Assembly: GCA_016584305.1 (NCBI GenBank) | Contig: JACEEZ010023634.1 | Span: 1,912,779 to 1,976,778, forward strand | DNA from: Chionoecetes opilio | Lineage: Eukaryota; Arthropoda; Malacostraca; Decapoda; Majidae | DNA length: 64,000 bases | Direction: 5' to 3' | In this document: piece by piece, positions 10,970-22,024 of the stretch | How positions within the stretch are numbered: position 1 is the first letter of the stretch | Layout: every line of letters begins with the position of its first letter | Made by a program: the position numbers and the translations under genes | The notes under the pieces: generated by a model | Told to the model about the DNA's origin: nothing | Seen by the model: only the letters and a program-made list of their open reading frames with translations | The model's database searches: none

Positions 10970-11446
10970 TATATGGGAAAAATGTTTCTAAATACCAAAT
11001 ACTAAATACATTTAACGAATGTATTAAAATACTAACTAACTAAAAAAATATACTAAATACATAAATTGTATTTAAATACATTTGTAAATACATTTCAAAT
11101 ACACACAAATCAGTAATTGTAATCAGTAAATAATTAGATATCCAGTAATTCATGATTAACAATATAAAATGCTTGATAAATGATAAATGATACTTTCCTA
11201 TTGTATATTTATTTAATTGATTAATTAACTTGAGTAATTGAGATTATTAATTGAGATTATTGAGTAATTTACTGATTAAAAAGTATTTACATTTTTATTT
11301 TATGAGTATTTAAATATAATGTAATTAAATACTCATTAAAGTATTTAAATACATGAAAACCAATGTATTTATAAATACAGTTCTAAATACACAAATGTAT
11401 TTAAATACGTATTTAAATACAAATGTATTTAAATACTGCCCAGCTC
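10970..11446 (-). mobile_element. AT-rich hAT-type end (GCCCAGCTCTG)
   Basis: Dense imperfect repeats of ATTTAAATAC lead to a right end reading ACTGCCCAGCTCTG at about 11434-11446. This is the reverse complement of the CAGAGCTGGGCA end of the complete hAT element at 35288-36460. No matching left end is visible, so this looks like a one-ended or truncated copy. Confidence 0.55.
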
Positions 11447-11965
11447 TGATCCCAGGTAGCCTAGGCACCTAGGTAGCTATTGATGCCTTCCTAGTACTCA
11501 CCTGCCCTACTAAATACCTGCAATTACCTTATGGCCGTGACGCAAAGGTTGGTCACACACACACACACACAGGTTGTAATGGACGAAGACTTCGCGGTCG
11601 TTTTCAGAGACACCGACAAATTTTTCCTGGCCTACAATAGGTGCTTTTTCTAATGGAGATAGTTTTATTTTGCGCAAACCCATAGTTAAAAAAAAAAAAA
11701 AAAAAAATCATCATCAACGAGTTTTATGGTACCGTTTCCATTAAAAACACTGTATCTCCATCAGAAAAAGCACTAAAACTTGGCCGTGAAAAATTAGTCA
11801 GGGTCTTATAGGTTTTAATGCAACCTAACCTAACCTTATAGGTTTTAATGAAACCTATAAGGTTAGGTTAGGTATACTATGTGGTTTAAGGCGTTGTCTA
11901 AACGCACCCCCGTTCAGATCTGCCGCTCCGCCAGCTGGGTTATGCCCTCCGTGCCATGGCTAATT
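11447..11965. repeat. fragmentary foldback arm and TTAGG-like repeats
   Basis: Contains a (CA)n tract near 11551-11570. It is followed by one arm (11578-11690) of the TTTCGCGGTC...GCGCAAAC foldback family also seen at 22610 and 25661, then poly(A), then a short TTAGG-type run with ATGAAACCTATAA units (11808-11880). No opposite arm is seen. Confidence 0.65.
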
Positions 11966-12360
11966 TTTTTTTTTTTTTTTTTTACATCACAAGGAACTGG
12001 CCAAGGGCACAACAAAAATGGGTAACACAAAGCCCGCTTAGTTGCCAGTCCCTATAAAGAAGACAGTAAGAGAATAAAATAAAAAACAGAGGGGTAGGCC
12101 AATTTAGTTCGGGAGGTGTCTTGTTACTCTTCTTTTGAAAAGATTGAAGTCATAGGAAAGTGTAAAAATAGAAACAGGAAGAGAGTTCCAGTGTTTACCA
12201 GTGAAAGGGATGAAAGAGTAAAGATACTGATTAACTCTTGCATTAGGAAGATGGACAGAATAGGGATGAGAATGAGTAGAAAGTCTTGTGCAGCGAGGCC
12301 GCGGGAGTGGGAGAGGCATGCAGTTAGCAAGTTCAGAAGAGCAGTGAGCATGAAAATAAA
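11966..12360 (-). pseudogene. LINE 3' end with poly(A) tail
   Basis: A minus-strand frame at 12104-12319 reads as the C-terminus of a non-LTR reverse transcriptase, with PNARVNQYLYSFIPFTGKHW, NSLP, and FKRRV before the stop. Downstream is a 3' region ending in poly(A) (poly(T) on the plus strand at 11966-11983). It is 5' truncated, as is typical for LINE insertions. Confidence 0.75.
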
Positions 12361-13540
12361 GGTGCGGTCACACGGACAATTTTTCTGGCAATATTACAGC
12401 CGGCAACGCAAACGCGGCCCAAACTCGGATATAATTGCGAGTTCGATCGAGTTTATATGATGACCAACGTGTCGGTCTTTCGGCAAGACAAATTTATATT
12501 GCTGCAATATCCTTCCACCAATGCATATTATTTGACATTAATTTTTACTGCACGCTCTAATTCAATATACAGAAGCTGAAATACATAGCTACAAAGTGGC
12601 AAGAACCGATTACAAGACGAATTGTGAAGCCCTGTACACTCTTGTACGTGTTTTTAAGCGATTTGAAGGATACAAAACACCAAGAAAAATTTAAATGAGT
12701 TATGGCTGGTATACATTTTCCTTGTTGACGGTCTATTAATAACTAAAATTTTTAGGGGATACCAACTTATTATTGATCACTTTGATGTTGAATGTTGAAT
12801 GTTTTATGTCTGACGCACTTCCATACACAAGAATCCATTTCAATCATTCACCACCCTATCTGTGAACCAGTTTCTCCCTATTTCTCCCTATTTTTCCAAA
12901 GACGCTTCTTCAGATACATCTTGAGAAGCCAAAATTGCCATTCAAATTATTGCTACCTCTGAAAATACACACACACACAACACACTGCAGCTGTCAACAC
13001 AACTGCAGCCTGCAGGCACTCAGTAATTTTAATATCCAATGTTTGTGGGTTTTTTTGTGGTGAAATTAAGTTGCAGTATTGATAGAGGGGGTACAGAAAC
13101 CTGAACGACGCAAGCCGCTTAAATTCTTCTTCTCAAACGCAGCCCAGCTGGCCTGCGGCTCGCCCACACAACACAGCTGTCAACACAACTGCAGGCACTC
13201 AGTAATTTTAATATCCAATGTTTGTGTTTTTTTTGTGGTGAAATTAAGTTTCAGGTAAGTTATTTCAGGTAATTCATGAAAAAGAACTAAAGCAATTTTT
13301 CAAAAGTTAAATATTCCCATAAACCCATTAAAAACCTTGATAATTTATAATATCGCCCGCCAGAAACCAGATAAATTGACAACACGTCAGGGCGGCAAGA
13401 ATTGATGTGAAAGCCCTCAATATGATATTGCATTTCATAATGTTTTTTACATCAAATAAATTGAATTATGATTTACAACTGTTGTTGTTGTTGTAGATTG
13501 CCATCCACGGATGAATGACGTGGGCCATACATATAATTTA
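12361..13540. other. mostly unassigned, one TIR-like end and an 85-bp direct duplication
   Basis: AGGTGCGGTCACACGGAC at about 12359-12377, preceded by TAA, resembles the end of the PIF/Harbinger-like element at 51264, but no partner end is visible. A unit of about 85 bases (12985-13078 and 13167-13252, containing CACTCAGTAATTTTAATATC) is directly repeated. No coding sequence is recognised. Confidence 0.5.
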
Positions 13541-13553
13541 CAGATCTTTTCTC

Positions 13554-13587
<34 letters not shown>

Positions 13588-13696
13588 TCTACAGTATGCA
13601 GATTTCTACAGATTATTTGCCCGAGTTTCTCAGATTTATATAAATTTTGTCTGGCAACAGTGCGCCGCAGCGACAGTGCGACCGACTGGCGAGTGG

Positions 13697-13840
13697 CGAC
13701 TAGGGTTGTGCGGTATCAAGAAAATACCGGTATTGCCGATACCGGTTTACGGGAATAATACTGGTACGTCCTCACACCGGTATCAGTTACGATACCGGTG
13801 TACCGATACCGTGCCAAAATACCGGTATTTGATTTTTTCG
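13697..13840 (+). mobile_element. TACCGGTAT-rich transposon end, left
   Basis: Begins AGGGTTGTGCGGTATC and contains many ATACCGGTAT palindromes. The cluster at 18797-18912 has the same motif in inverse orientation, ending in CCGGTGCTGG, a hAT-type terminus. The two may be ends of one 5-kb composite or of two independent truncated copies. Confidence 0.5.
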
Positions 13841-14002
13841 TGTTTTTTTTTACTTGTCCATTCTCAGACAATTATTAACCTCTACAGCATCGACCCCCCT
13901 AAAATAAAGTTTCCTATAGCGTCGGCCATTTTTTTTTTTTACAATTCTTAACCCTATCGTACAGCATAGACCCCCCTAAAATAAAGTTTCCTGTGGCGTC
14001 GG

Positions 14003-14700
14003 CCAGTGGCGGATTTAAGGGGGGACCGAGTAGACCATAGCCTAGGCCCCGCTCCCGCAAGGGCCCCGCACCCTAGAGGAAAATATATGTTTTCAATGAA
14101 AATCTGAATGCTGGACATTTCTTATTTGCTCGAACACTGTTACATTGCATGTACCATAATATGCCACAAATTAGTACCAACATAATGTAAAATATGGGTG
14201 GAAAAAGTTTCAGTTAAATTAATATGAAATCTGAATCACATTTGGTAAAATTCTAAAGTCCTTTCCCGCCCTTATTAGTGGTTTTATTCTATCCAGACCT
14301 TCACAAATCCCTTCAGATACCTCTAAAATGTAATAATAAAGTGGGGGAGAGATTAAAAAATAAAATAAAAATTACTGACCTAACCTAATCTAACCTGGTA
14401 AAATTGTAGTCCTTTCCCACCCTTAGATATCGTTAGGAGGTTATTGGTTAGGTTGTAGTGAGGTTAGGTTAGAAAAATTATTTTGGGGGGTCCAGGGCGG
14501 GGGTAATGTAGGGGGAGGGGGCGTTGAAAGGGGCATCTCTCCCCCACTTTATAATTACGTTTTAGAGGTATCTGAAAGGGTCTGTGAAGGTCTGGAGAAA
14601 AAAGAAACACTAATAAGGGCGGGAAAGGACTCAAGAATTTTACCCCACATTTCATTCAGGGCCCCGCACTCCCACCAGCCTAGGGCGTGGCCACCGAGAT
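14003..14700. mobile_element. foldback element with TTAGG-like core
   Basis: Arms of about 110 bases (14240-14354 and 14531-14643) are reverse complements, sharing AGTCCTTTCCCGCCCTTATT and AGTGGGGGAGAGAT. Between them lies CCTAACCTAATCTAACCTGG, and then GGTTAGG in the opposite sense. The outer ends are CAGTGGCGGATTTA on the left and a C-rich GGGCCCCGCACTCCC on the right. There is no coding capacity. A unit of about 80 bases just upstream (13888-13930 and 13968-14003) is directly repeated. Confidence 0.65.
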
Positions 14701-15215
14701 GATAAGACCTGGTACATCGCCCGTGACGTCACACCATAAGGATATCACCCGCTCCGCTCCCCGTACAAGTTTACCTACCTAATATAATGTTTATCAGTAT
14801 AAAAGATATACTGTTATCTTCGGAATTGTTTGTTCTATAATATTATCAAATAAAAAACCGCAAAACACACAAAGAAAATGCCATTATGAGACTTTCAAGA
14901 AATATGCATTAACTTAAACTCTTCGCCATTTAATATTTTGCTCGCAAACATTTTACATGGAGAATATCAATAGAAGCGGAGTTTAATTAGCTTTCCATTG
15001 ATATATTTAGCTTAGTGATAAATGAATTAGCGGCATGCATAAATTAGCGTTAACTAAATAAATAACATCATGAAATCGCTCGAGCGTCACGATCGGTCAC
15101 GATGGACCCTTAACCAGGACCATGACGGCGCTGCGCATTGCATTGTTGGCGCGTTCGTGGTTCGATTATGGAATGTGTGCAGGGGGCTTAAAGAAAGATA
15201 CGAGGGGTCAGTCAT
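14701..15215. other. no recognised feature
   Basis: AT-rich sequence with chance ORFs only. It lies between a foldback element and the AAGGCG element. Confidence 0.4.
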
Positions 15216-16106
15216 AAGGCGTTTTCTGCGGGGGAGCAAGAGAAATTTCGCTTGCAAGAGAAAATATTTCGCTTGCTCAATTTTTGCTTGCTGTTCAATC
15301 ATCCAGGGAAGATGCTTGCCCGACCCGCAAGAAATTTCTTGCGGGAGCAAGAGAAATGTTTGTTTGGGCACTGTCGCGTTCGGCTGACGTGGCGGTGGTT
15401 TGTGCTTCAATAAAAAGAATGACAACAGTGTACGTTCGACAAAATCAATTAAACTTTCTTATTTTAATATCTTAACATAAAAGTTTCAATCAAATAAGGG
15501 AGGTTGCGGCGTGTAATTAAGGATAATATAATCGTCACAGCTGTATATATTGTTTTATATGCATTCGAACATTGTTTACAACAGAACAGCACGAGTTAAA
15601 AGACTGGAATGTGCGACTTGATCGCAAATCAACAACTTCACACACCTCACTCTTACACGATTTGCTGACAATACCATTGGATATTAAGAAACACTGAGAC
15701 CAATATCGGCTTCCTGAGGAAATTTTGCATCGCATTAGTATAGATTTATAACTGATGTAAGTGTAAGTATACGAAAACAAGGGTTAAGTAAAAAAGTGCA
15801 TAAACATTTTCTCCTACTTGTTTGGCTTCATCACCTCATTGCCCGGCTACTTTTGATCACATCAAATTTATAAGCACACTTCCTGAATCTGCACACTTTT
15901 CTGACTATGACGGTATAGGATACGTCCCAGTGTGAAAATATTTAGAGGGTCAAAATAGTCATTTGATCTTTGTTTTGCTTACATCTCAGCCGCCGCGTCG
16001 CCATCTCATGGAGCAAGCGACAGCGAGCGTTTTCTGCGGGTATACAGCAAGAGAAAAGTGACCGCTTGCAAGCGAAATTTATCTTGCTCCCCCGTAGAAA
16101 ACGCCT
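15216..16106 (-). mobile_element. TIR element, AAGGCGTTTTCTGCGG family, copy 2
   Basis: Inverted ends AAGGCGTTTTCTGCGGGGGA and TCCCCCGTAGAAAACGCCT, with internal GCTTGC/GCAAGC motifs. Inside the AAGG end, ATA flanks both sides. The interior matches 1086-1757 in reverse, so this is the same family. No transposase is seen. Confidence 0.75.
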
Positions 16107-16114
16107 ATATCTGT

Positions 16115-16980
16115 AGCGGGGTTCAGACTACACGTATTTGCTACGTGCGTCTTGTCCACGTGACGTCATCGTGACGTCACCGTGACGTCACTTCCTGCTT
16201 ATGTGACCTTGAAAGACGTGCGTCTCTGGAGGCAAAGATTCGGAGCTTCCAATTCTTTTGGCGCGCTGCGTGAGCGGTGGTGCCACAATTTATAGAACAT
16301 TATACGTAACTAAGTTTTGCAATATCAAAATAATGCTGTTTCCAAGGTCTGATTTAAAATATATTTATTATCAGTGATTCTGGAAGACAATATTAGTAAT
16401 GGAAGACATACGTGATGTGAAAATATTGTGTCCCACTGCTTGAAGGCGGAACAGCGGCACCGCTGCTTGAATGTAAGCTCCACCAACACTCTGTTGTATT
16501 TCCTGCGTTATTTCTCGTGTTCTCTAGTTCTAACCCTCTCACGTGCCCCTCTAGTAGCTACTATATACCATCCTTCCTACAGCATCACGCTACGCCACCA
16601 ACACCCTCTACAGGCCGTGTAATAGGTAGTAATTATTAGTGACTTGAAAAATGCGGCCACGACGGCGATATGTGGCAACACCTGTGAACCCCGTTATACA
16701 GAATCCACTTGTAACCTTTGCAATAGCCTGCTGTCAGGGGATTGTAGCGCTATATAGGTAGAGCAGGGAGTGTGAAGGGGGATATAGTGAAGGGAGTAAT
16801 AGGTGTGTCATGGGGTACAAAAGGGAGGAAGTAAGGAAAGCAAGGTGGTTTTATACTGCATTTTTTTCTGATAAGAGCAAGCGGGAATGACCAGTGAAAC
16901 GAGGCAATGTCATCGTGGCGTCACGGTGACGTCACGATAACAAGACGGACGTAGCAAATACGTGAAGTCTGAACCGGGCT
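16115..16980. mobile_element. TIR element with CRE-like GTGACGTCA repeats
   Basis: Left and right ends share about 65 bases as an inverted repeat: GGTTCAGACTACACGTATTT followed by GCTACGT.CGTCTTG, then tandem GTGACGTCA units. No transposase is seen. The repeated TGACGTCA is a palindromic CREB/ATF-type site, but there is no sign that it acts as one here. Confidence 0.8.
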
Positions 16981-16998
16981 TGAGGTGTGAGCTCTCCG

Positions 16999-17002
<4 letters not shown>

Positions 17003-17034
<32 letters not shown>
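17003..17034. repeat. (CA)n microsatellite
   Basis: About 16 CA units just upstream of a SINE. Confidence 0.9.
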
Positions 17035-17038
<4 letters not shown>

Positions 17039-17070
17039 TCCTGAGGAGTGTGAAAACACACACTGAGGAT

Positions 17071-17285
17071 ACTCCGTATCGTAGGGGAAGCACGCTCAGT
17101 TCACAACCGAGAAGTCCCGGGTTCGATCCAAGGGCGGAGCGGAAACAGTTGGGCTGTTACCTTAAAACCCGAGCCCCTGTCCACCCAGCAGTGAATGGGT
17201 ACCGGGTATTAGCCGGGGTTTGTAACCCGCCTCCCGGGGTGCTGGCTTTGGCCAACACTAAAAGATGAATGAGAAAAATATAAAT
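17071..17285 (+). mobile_element. tRNA-derived SINE (tRNA-Val-like head)
   Basis: The head has a box A-like GTAGGGGAAGCACGCTC and a box B GGGTTCGATCC, spaced as in a tRNA. The anticodon loop here reads TTCACAA, and the copy near 24110 reads CTCACAA. The body continues with AACCCGAGCCCC, CAGTGAATGGGTACCGGG and CCTCCCGGGGTGCTGGC. The same body occurs in the split copy at 32566-36530. The acceptor stem is not paired well, so this is not a working tRNA. Confidence 0.8.
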
Positions 17286-17369
17286 GTTGATATGGAGACG
17301 GGGCCACACGAGCTCTGGCCCTGTAAAATACAACTAGATGAATACAACAGCTAGATGAATACACACACA

Positions 17370-17370
17370 G

Positions 17371-17433
<63 letters not shown>

Positions 17434-17589
17434 GTCACACACACACACACACACACATATCTTTGAAATAATTATATTAATACTAAAATAATAATAATAG
17501 TTTGAATGATAATAATAATAACAATAATGAAAATGATGATGCCATTATTAACCATAATAATAGTAGACTAAGACTAATAATAATAACAC

Positions 17590-17629
<40 letters not shown>

Positions 17630-17655
17630 TAATAATAATAACAATAATGAAAATG
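17370..17655. repeat. (CA)n and (AAT)n microsatellites
   Basis: CA runs at about 17370-17455, then AAT-type runs at about 17500-17650. The ORFs through these tracts are low-complexity shadows. Confidence 0.9.
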
Positions 17656-17821
17656 TGAGCTACCTAAGCTAGATTTGTATAGTGACGCCTGTGTGATATG
17701 TAATGATCTGCCTTCAGGGGTAGAGGGAGGGAGGGAGGTTTCACAGAGCGGCATTGATATCAATCGGCCAATGATAACACGCGCCTCAGATTCTGAGGCT
17801 CTGAGCCAATGAGCGTTACGC

Positions 17822-18326
17822 TACCGTAGATAACAGTAAAGTCGCCAGGACAACTTTTTTTTTCTGTTTACTGACGTGTGGTGGCGTTAATACTTACATT
17901 TCTACATCCATGATTTCAGGAAAGTTAGAAGAGGCTATCTGGAGAGTCTGTGTCATTTTGTGTCTTCATCTGTGTCATAGTATGGCTATAAATGAACAAA
18001 TAACAAAAATATCAACAAAGTGGCTACCAACAGTCAAGTCGCCATCTAGTATTTATTTACTGAGTGTCGTACCGCTGTCGTCGTCGCCCGAAGAAAAAAA
18101 ACGCGTAGTGAAATTTGAAACCGTATATATTTGCAGATACAAAGCATGAAACAATTAACGCTGAAACAGAGTAGATTCTTTTCTACTTTTCAGAGTAGAA
18201 GTCATGATATAAACTACTGTGTATCATCTTCAGTGGCACATAAAAATCAGTAGTAATGCTATAATTCGTAATATATGGCGCCTGGCGACATGACTGCAGG
18301 TGGCGACTTCACTGTTATCTACGGTA
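17822..18326. mobile_element. MITE with TACCGTAGATAACAGT ends
   Basis: Inverted ends share TACCGTAGATAACAGT followed by AAGTCGCCA. About 505 bp, no transposase. Part of its interior (17915-17955, with AAGTTAGAAGAGGCTATCTG) recurs at 41770-41805. Confidence 0.75.
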
Positions 18327-18395
18327 CCATACGTGTCTCGGCAGTCGGAGTAGTCACTAGTCAGTTCTTGGTCTTGGTACTAGTCAGGGGGTCTA

Positions 18396-18745
18396 GGACA
18401 ACTGGCCGCAGCCCAACTGGCCGCGGGAAACTGGCCGCGGCCAGTAGGCAGTAGGCCGCGGCCTATTGGCCGCCATATGGAACTTTTTGTTGATGTACTT
18501 TTTATACCTAAACCTAACCTAACCTAATTCATTCCTAACCTAACCTAACCTAATTCAATCCTAACCTAACCTAATTCATTCCTAACCTAACCTAACCTAA
18601 TTCAATCCTAACCTAACCTAACCTAACCTAACCTAACCTAATCATTCGCTGGTGGGGGTTTAAGGAGCTGCCTTGAGTACGTAAACTTAGGCGTTTGCAG
18701 TTTCCTCCCAGTCCGCGGCGGTCAGCTGGCCGCGGCCAGTTGTCC
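18396..18745. mobile_element. MITE with GGACAACTGGCCGC ends and TTAGG-like core
   Basis: The left end GGACAACTGGCCGC and the right end GCGGCCAGTTGTCC are inverted repeats, reinforced by several GGCCGCGGCC palindromes. The core (about 18508-18640) is an array of CCTAA units interrupted by ATTCATT or ATTCAATC. It is non-coding. Confidence 0.75.
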
Positions 18746-18796
18746 CATTCCTCTCGTCAGGAGTCTGTTTCGAGAAAAAAAAAGAGAGAAAAAACC

Positions 18797-18912
18797 ATAA
18801 TACCGAAATCCAATACCGACCAAATAATATACCGATACCGGTATACCGATGCAATACAAATACCGATACCGGTATACCGGAAAGTAAAAATACCGGTAAT
18901 ACCGGTGCTGGC
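18797..18912 (-). mobile_element. TACCGGTAT-rich transposon end, right
   Basis: Repeated ATACCGGTAT motifs ending CGGTAATACCGGTGCTGG. Read on the minus strand this starts CCAGCACCGGTATTACCGG, a hAT-like terminus. See the matching cluster at 13697-13840. Confidence 0.5.
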
Positions 18913-19315
18913 AACGCCGCGAGTCCGCGACTGTCAGACTCAGTCTCAGACCAGTCACGAACTGAAGAGGTGTAGCTTTTGTGTTTTCTTAAGTTCTCGA
19001 AATATCACTTGCTCCTTGAAGGGTATGTATGGTTCAATGTTATGTTGTGAAGCGCGTAAGCATTTCCAGACTGAAGATGGGCCAGATACTTTGCTACATA
19101 AGAAAAGAAGTGTTATTATTTATTAACCGGGGATAGTTGCAGACGAGTCATGTGAGAGTGTTGTACATACCAGGAAAAGAATTATCCTCGCAGACGCAAA
19201 CTCGTACTAAATGCATGACGGCAACTGCAATGGTCAGGTATTTGTTGTAATAGCTAGGTAGTGGTTTGTTAGTGTGTGCTCAGTTCATTAGATAGGTAGG
19301 TGTTCGGTGAGTGGG

Positions 19316-19830
19316 TAATTATGGAGGAGAGTTTCACGTTCGTTTTCAGAGACACCAACTATTTTTTCTTGGCCTACAGAGTGGAGTCGTGGACACGAGT
19401 GTAGAATCCCTGCATTCGGTCAGCGGTTCGAGTCCACCAAGTTCGTCCTGTTGTGGTGGCGCTTTGTATAGTCAATAACCTTTGTAGTTGGTACTTGCAA
19501 AGTGTCTAGATAGGATCAAAGTATCTTATCTTATCTTACATTTTCCTTCTTCCCCCACCCAAAACCCCCGGTTTCCCACCATGTCCCCAAGCTTGTTGGC
19601 TATAAGAAGAAGATAAGGGGTGGAGCCTTTGTTCTTAAGATTTACCGGTTAGATTTTATTAAAACATAAGGTTAGGTTAGGTTTCATTTTTTTGTTCATT
19701 TTTTTTTTCATTTTTTTTTTGGTTTGCGCAAAATAAAACTAGCACCATTAGAACAAGCACCTATTGTAGGCCAAGAAAAAATAGTTGGTGTCTCTGAAAA
19801 CGAACGTGAAACTCTCCTCCATAATTACCC
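19316..19830. mobile_element. foldback element (GCGCAAAATAAAACT arms) with SINE insertion
   Basis: The left arm at 19316-19378 (GAGAGTTTCACGTTCG...TTTTTTCTTGGCCTACA) and the right arm at 19727-19830 are inverted repeats. The left arm is cut short by a tRNA-like SINE (about 19379-19535) with box B GGTTCGAGTCC and an (ATCTT)n tail. TTAGG-type sequence lies near 19670-19682. Confidence 0.65.
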
Positions 19831-19849
19831 ACGACTCTACCAACCGCGC

Positions 19850-20040
19850 CACCCTGGCGGGTTTTGGGTGGGGGAGCACACACATAAGGGAAATATGGCC
19901 CCCGACAAAAAATCACTAAACTAGGGAAATTTCCCTAGTTCAGACTTTATCGGGGCCATATTTCCCTTATATGTGTGCTCCTACACCCAAAAACCCCGGT
20001 TTCCACCATGTCCCCAAGCTTGTTGGCTAGAAGAAGAAGA
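19850..20040. repeat. long hairpin, GGTTTTTGGGTG arms
   Basis: A near-palindrome about 140 bases long centred near 19928. AGCACACACATAAGGGAAAT on the left pairs with ATTTCCCTTATATGTGTGCT on the right, and CTAGGGAAATTTCCCTAG sits at the centre. The flanking phrase CCCCAAGCTTGTTGGCTA also occurs at 19587, and a relative (CCCCCAAA..AAGCTTGG) occurs in the elements at 30637 and 31557. Confidence 0.7.
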
Positions 20041-20089
20041 AGAAGAAGATAGGAGGTTCAGCCTTTATTCTAAAGATGACTAAAACAGA

Positions 20090-20230
20090 CCTAACCTAGC
20101 ACCCCTCCTCGAGCCCCTCGTGCTGTGCACTAACCTATCCTAAACTGCCCTAACTTAACCTGCCCTAACCTAACCTAACCTGCCCTAACCTAACCTAACC
20201 TGCTCTAACCTAACCTACTCTAAACCTGAA
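20090..20230. repeat. TTAGG-like array (CCTAACCTGC variants)
   Basis: A run of CCTAA units mixed with CTGCCCTAA on the plus strand. No clear flanking inverted repeat could be assigned to this array. Confidence 0.75.
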
Positions 20231-20825
20231 ATTTAATATCGGCCATGTAGGCAAAGTAAGGATCGGCACTCATTAAAATCTAAACAGATGTGTTAAGGAC
20301 AGTAAGTATAATACGTAGAGCCAACATTTGGGTCAGCTTAGCGTGGAGCCCTTGTTCTTAAGATTTTCCACATTATTACTCACGTTCTCTGTAATTTTTT
20401 TTGCTCAATATACTGTACACTACTACTCTACTTGCGCTTAATATACAAAAATTATTTATATATTGATATTATCCTTTTGTTGTCTATAGCGCAGACAGAC
20501 ACACCCTCCTCCATCAAACTCTATTTGGACACTGACCCACGGAGTCATGACCTAGGATATTCTGGCGAATCAGGAAATTCACACCTCGACGAGGGTAGCC
20601 AATCATAGACAGCCAAAATTAGCCAATGACAGGCGCGCATTTTTTTTCCTTTAGCCTACACTTTAGCCTACACTTTAGTCACACTATTTTCGGGAGCCAA
20701 TCAAAGGCTATTAAAATTTTCGAGCGGCCAATCATAGGCTCTTAATTAAAACAAAGCTCCTAAATTTGTATCGGCCCTTAAAAGTCAGTTGGCTTTTTGA
20801 CATGAGTGTGGAGGATATTCAGTGA
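20231..20825. other. no recognised gene, short direct repeats
   Basis: Includes a doubled TTTAGCCTACAC and several GCCAATCA motifs near 20595-20735. It may be the remains of the Merlin-type element whose coding tail follows. Confidence 0.4.
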
Positions 20826-21029
20826 CAGGTCCGTATCATCAGTGACTCTTGGAAAGCCTATAGTGGCCTCAGCGACCTGGGATATACACCCAGAGTCGTG
20901 AACCACTCTAATAACTTTGTGGATCCAGTGACGCGGGTCCACACCAACAATATTGAACGGCTCTGGAAAGAAATTAAGAGCTGGGTGCTCAGAGCTGGGT
21001 CTGCCACAGTCACCAAGACACCAAGTAGG
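20826..21029 (+). pseudogene. Merlin (ISXO2/IS1595-like) transposase C-terminal fragment
   Basis: An open frame of 67 codons reads IISDSWKAYSGLSDLGYTPR, then NHSNNFVDP, then HTNNIERLWKEIKSW. This is the signature of the IS1595/ISXO2-type DDE domain used by eukaryotic Merlin elements: the D of SDSW, the VNHS..FVDP block, and the glutamate in NIExxW. The N-terminal half is missing and the frame starts right after a stop, so it is a remnant. I am confident of the family and less sure of the extent. Confidence 0.8.
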
Positions 21030-21039
21030 TAAGAGTGTT

Positions 21040-21405
21040 AAGGTTAGGTTAGGTATACTTTGTGGTTAAGGTTAGGTTAGGTTTAATTTAAACTTATAAG
21101 GTTAGGTTAGGTATACTTTGTGGTTAAGGTTAGGTTAGGTTTCATTAAAACCTATAAGGTTAGGTTACGTGTCATTAAAACCTATAAGTTTAGGTTAGGT
21201 TTCATTAAAGCCTATAAGACCCTGACTACTTTTTCCCGGCCAAGTTTTAGTGCTTTTTCTGATGGAGATTTTTTTTTTTTTTTTTTTTTTTAAAACTATG
21301 GTTTTGCGCACAATAAAACTATCTCCATTAGAAAAAGCACCTATTTTAGGCCAGGAAAAACTAGTTGGTGTCTGAAAAAGACCGTGAAACTCTCGTCCAT
21401 TATTA
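21040..21405. mobile_element. foldback element, TTAGG core plus right arm
   Basis: Repeats of AAGGTTAGGTTAGGTTTCAT and ACCTATAAGGTTAGGT (21040-21200) lead into an inner left-arm remnant (21220-21265), poly(T), and the right arm GCGCACAATAAAACTATCTC through to the CGTCCATTATTACC end. It belongs to the same family as 22610-23035. Confidence 0.7.
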
Positions 21406-21837
21406 CCGATTCTAGGAAACATTCTCTATGAGCTTCCGTCGCAAATCATTACTTTTGGAGATAATGACATGTTGTTTATAGGGAGGCGAGAGACAAGTGT
21501 TTACGTCCGCCACACTCTTCTTCCTCTTGTGACCTGCATCGCCTCTGTTCTTCCCTTGCCGCGGACACTTTTATGCAGATTTGGCTTTAGTTAGGAGGTT
21601 AAAGCGTGGGGTTACGTTAGGTTAGTGAGTCTAAAGGTGGGGTTAGGTTAATTTAATTTTCATATCTCATATACACTCCTTCCTATTAAAAACATCTTAT
21701 ATCTCCGAAAGTATTGATTTGCGACGGAAGCTCATAGAGAGAATGTTTCTTAGAATCCAATAAAGTGAACAGAAACCACACTCCCAATTGTGTAGGGAAT
21801 TTCGGTCCTAGTGTAAAAATTTACCAAATTGGTGGTT

Positions 21838-21985
21838 ATAATGGACGAGAACTGCGCGGTCGCTACCGCCTTTACCACTTACGTTTTCTGTATTATTTTT
21901 TATTTTAATGGACGAGAACTGCGCGGTCGCTACCGCCGTTACCACTTATGTTTTCTATATTATTTTTGCTCAGTATACTGTACAG
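21838..21985 (+). repeat. 70-bp tandem duplication of GGACGAGAACTGCGCGGTCG unit
   Basis: AATGGACGAGAACTGCGCGG followed by TCGCTACCGCC is present twice in direct orientation (21840 and 21908). Single relatives occur at 23326 and 30515. The unit resembles the outer tip of the foldback arms. Confidence 0.75.
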
Positions 21986-22024
21986 TATTAATCTACGGTA
22001 AAACTGCACTACACCAACTCCAAC

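Noticed and set aside
18508..18640. true chromosome-end telomere
   Set aside because: Short, degenerate, bracketed by inverted repeats and followed by tens of kilobases including genes, so it is interstitial.
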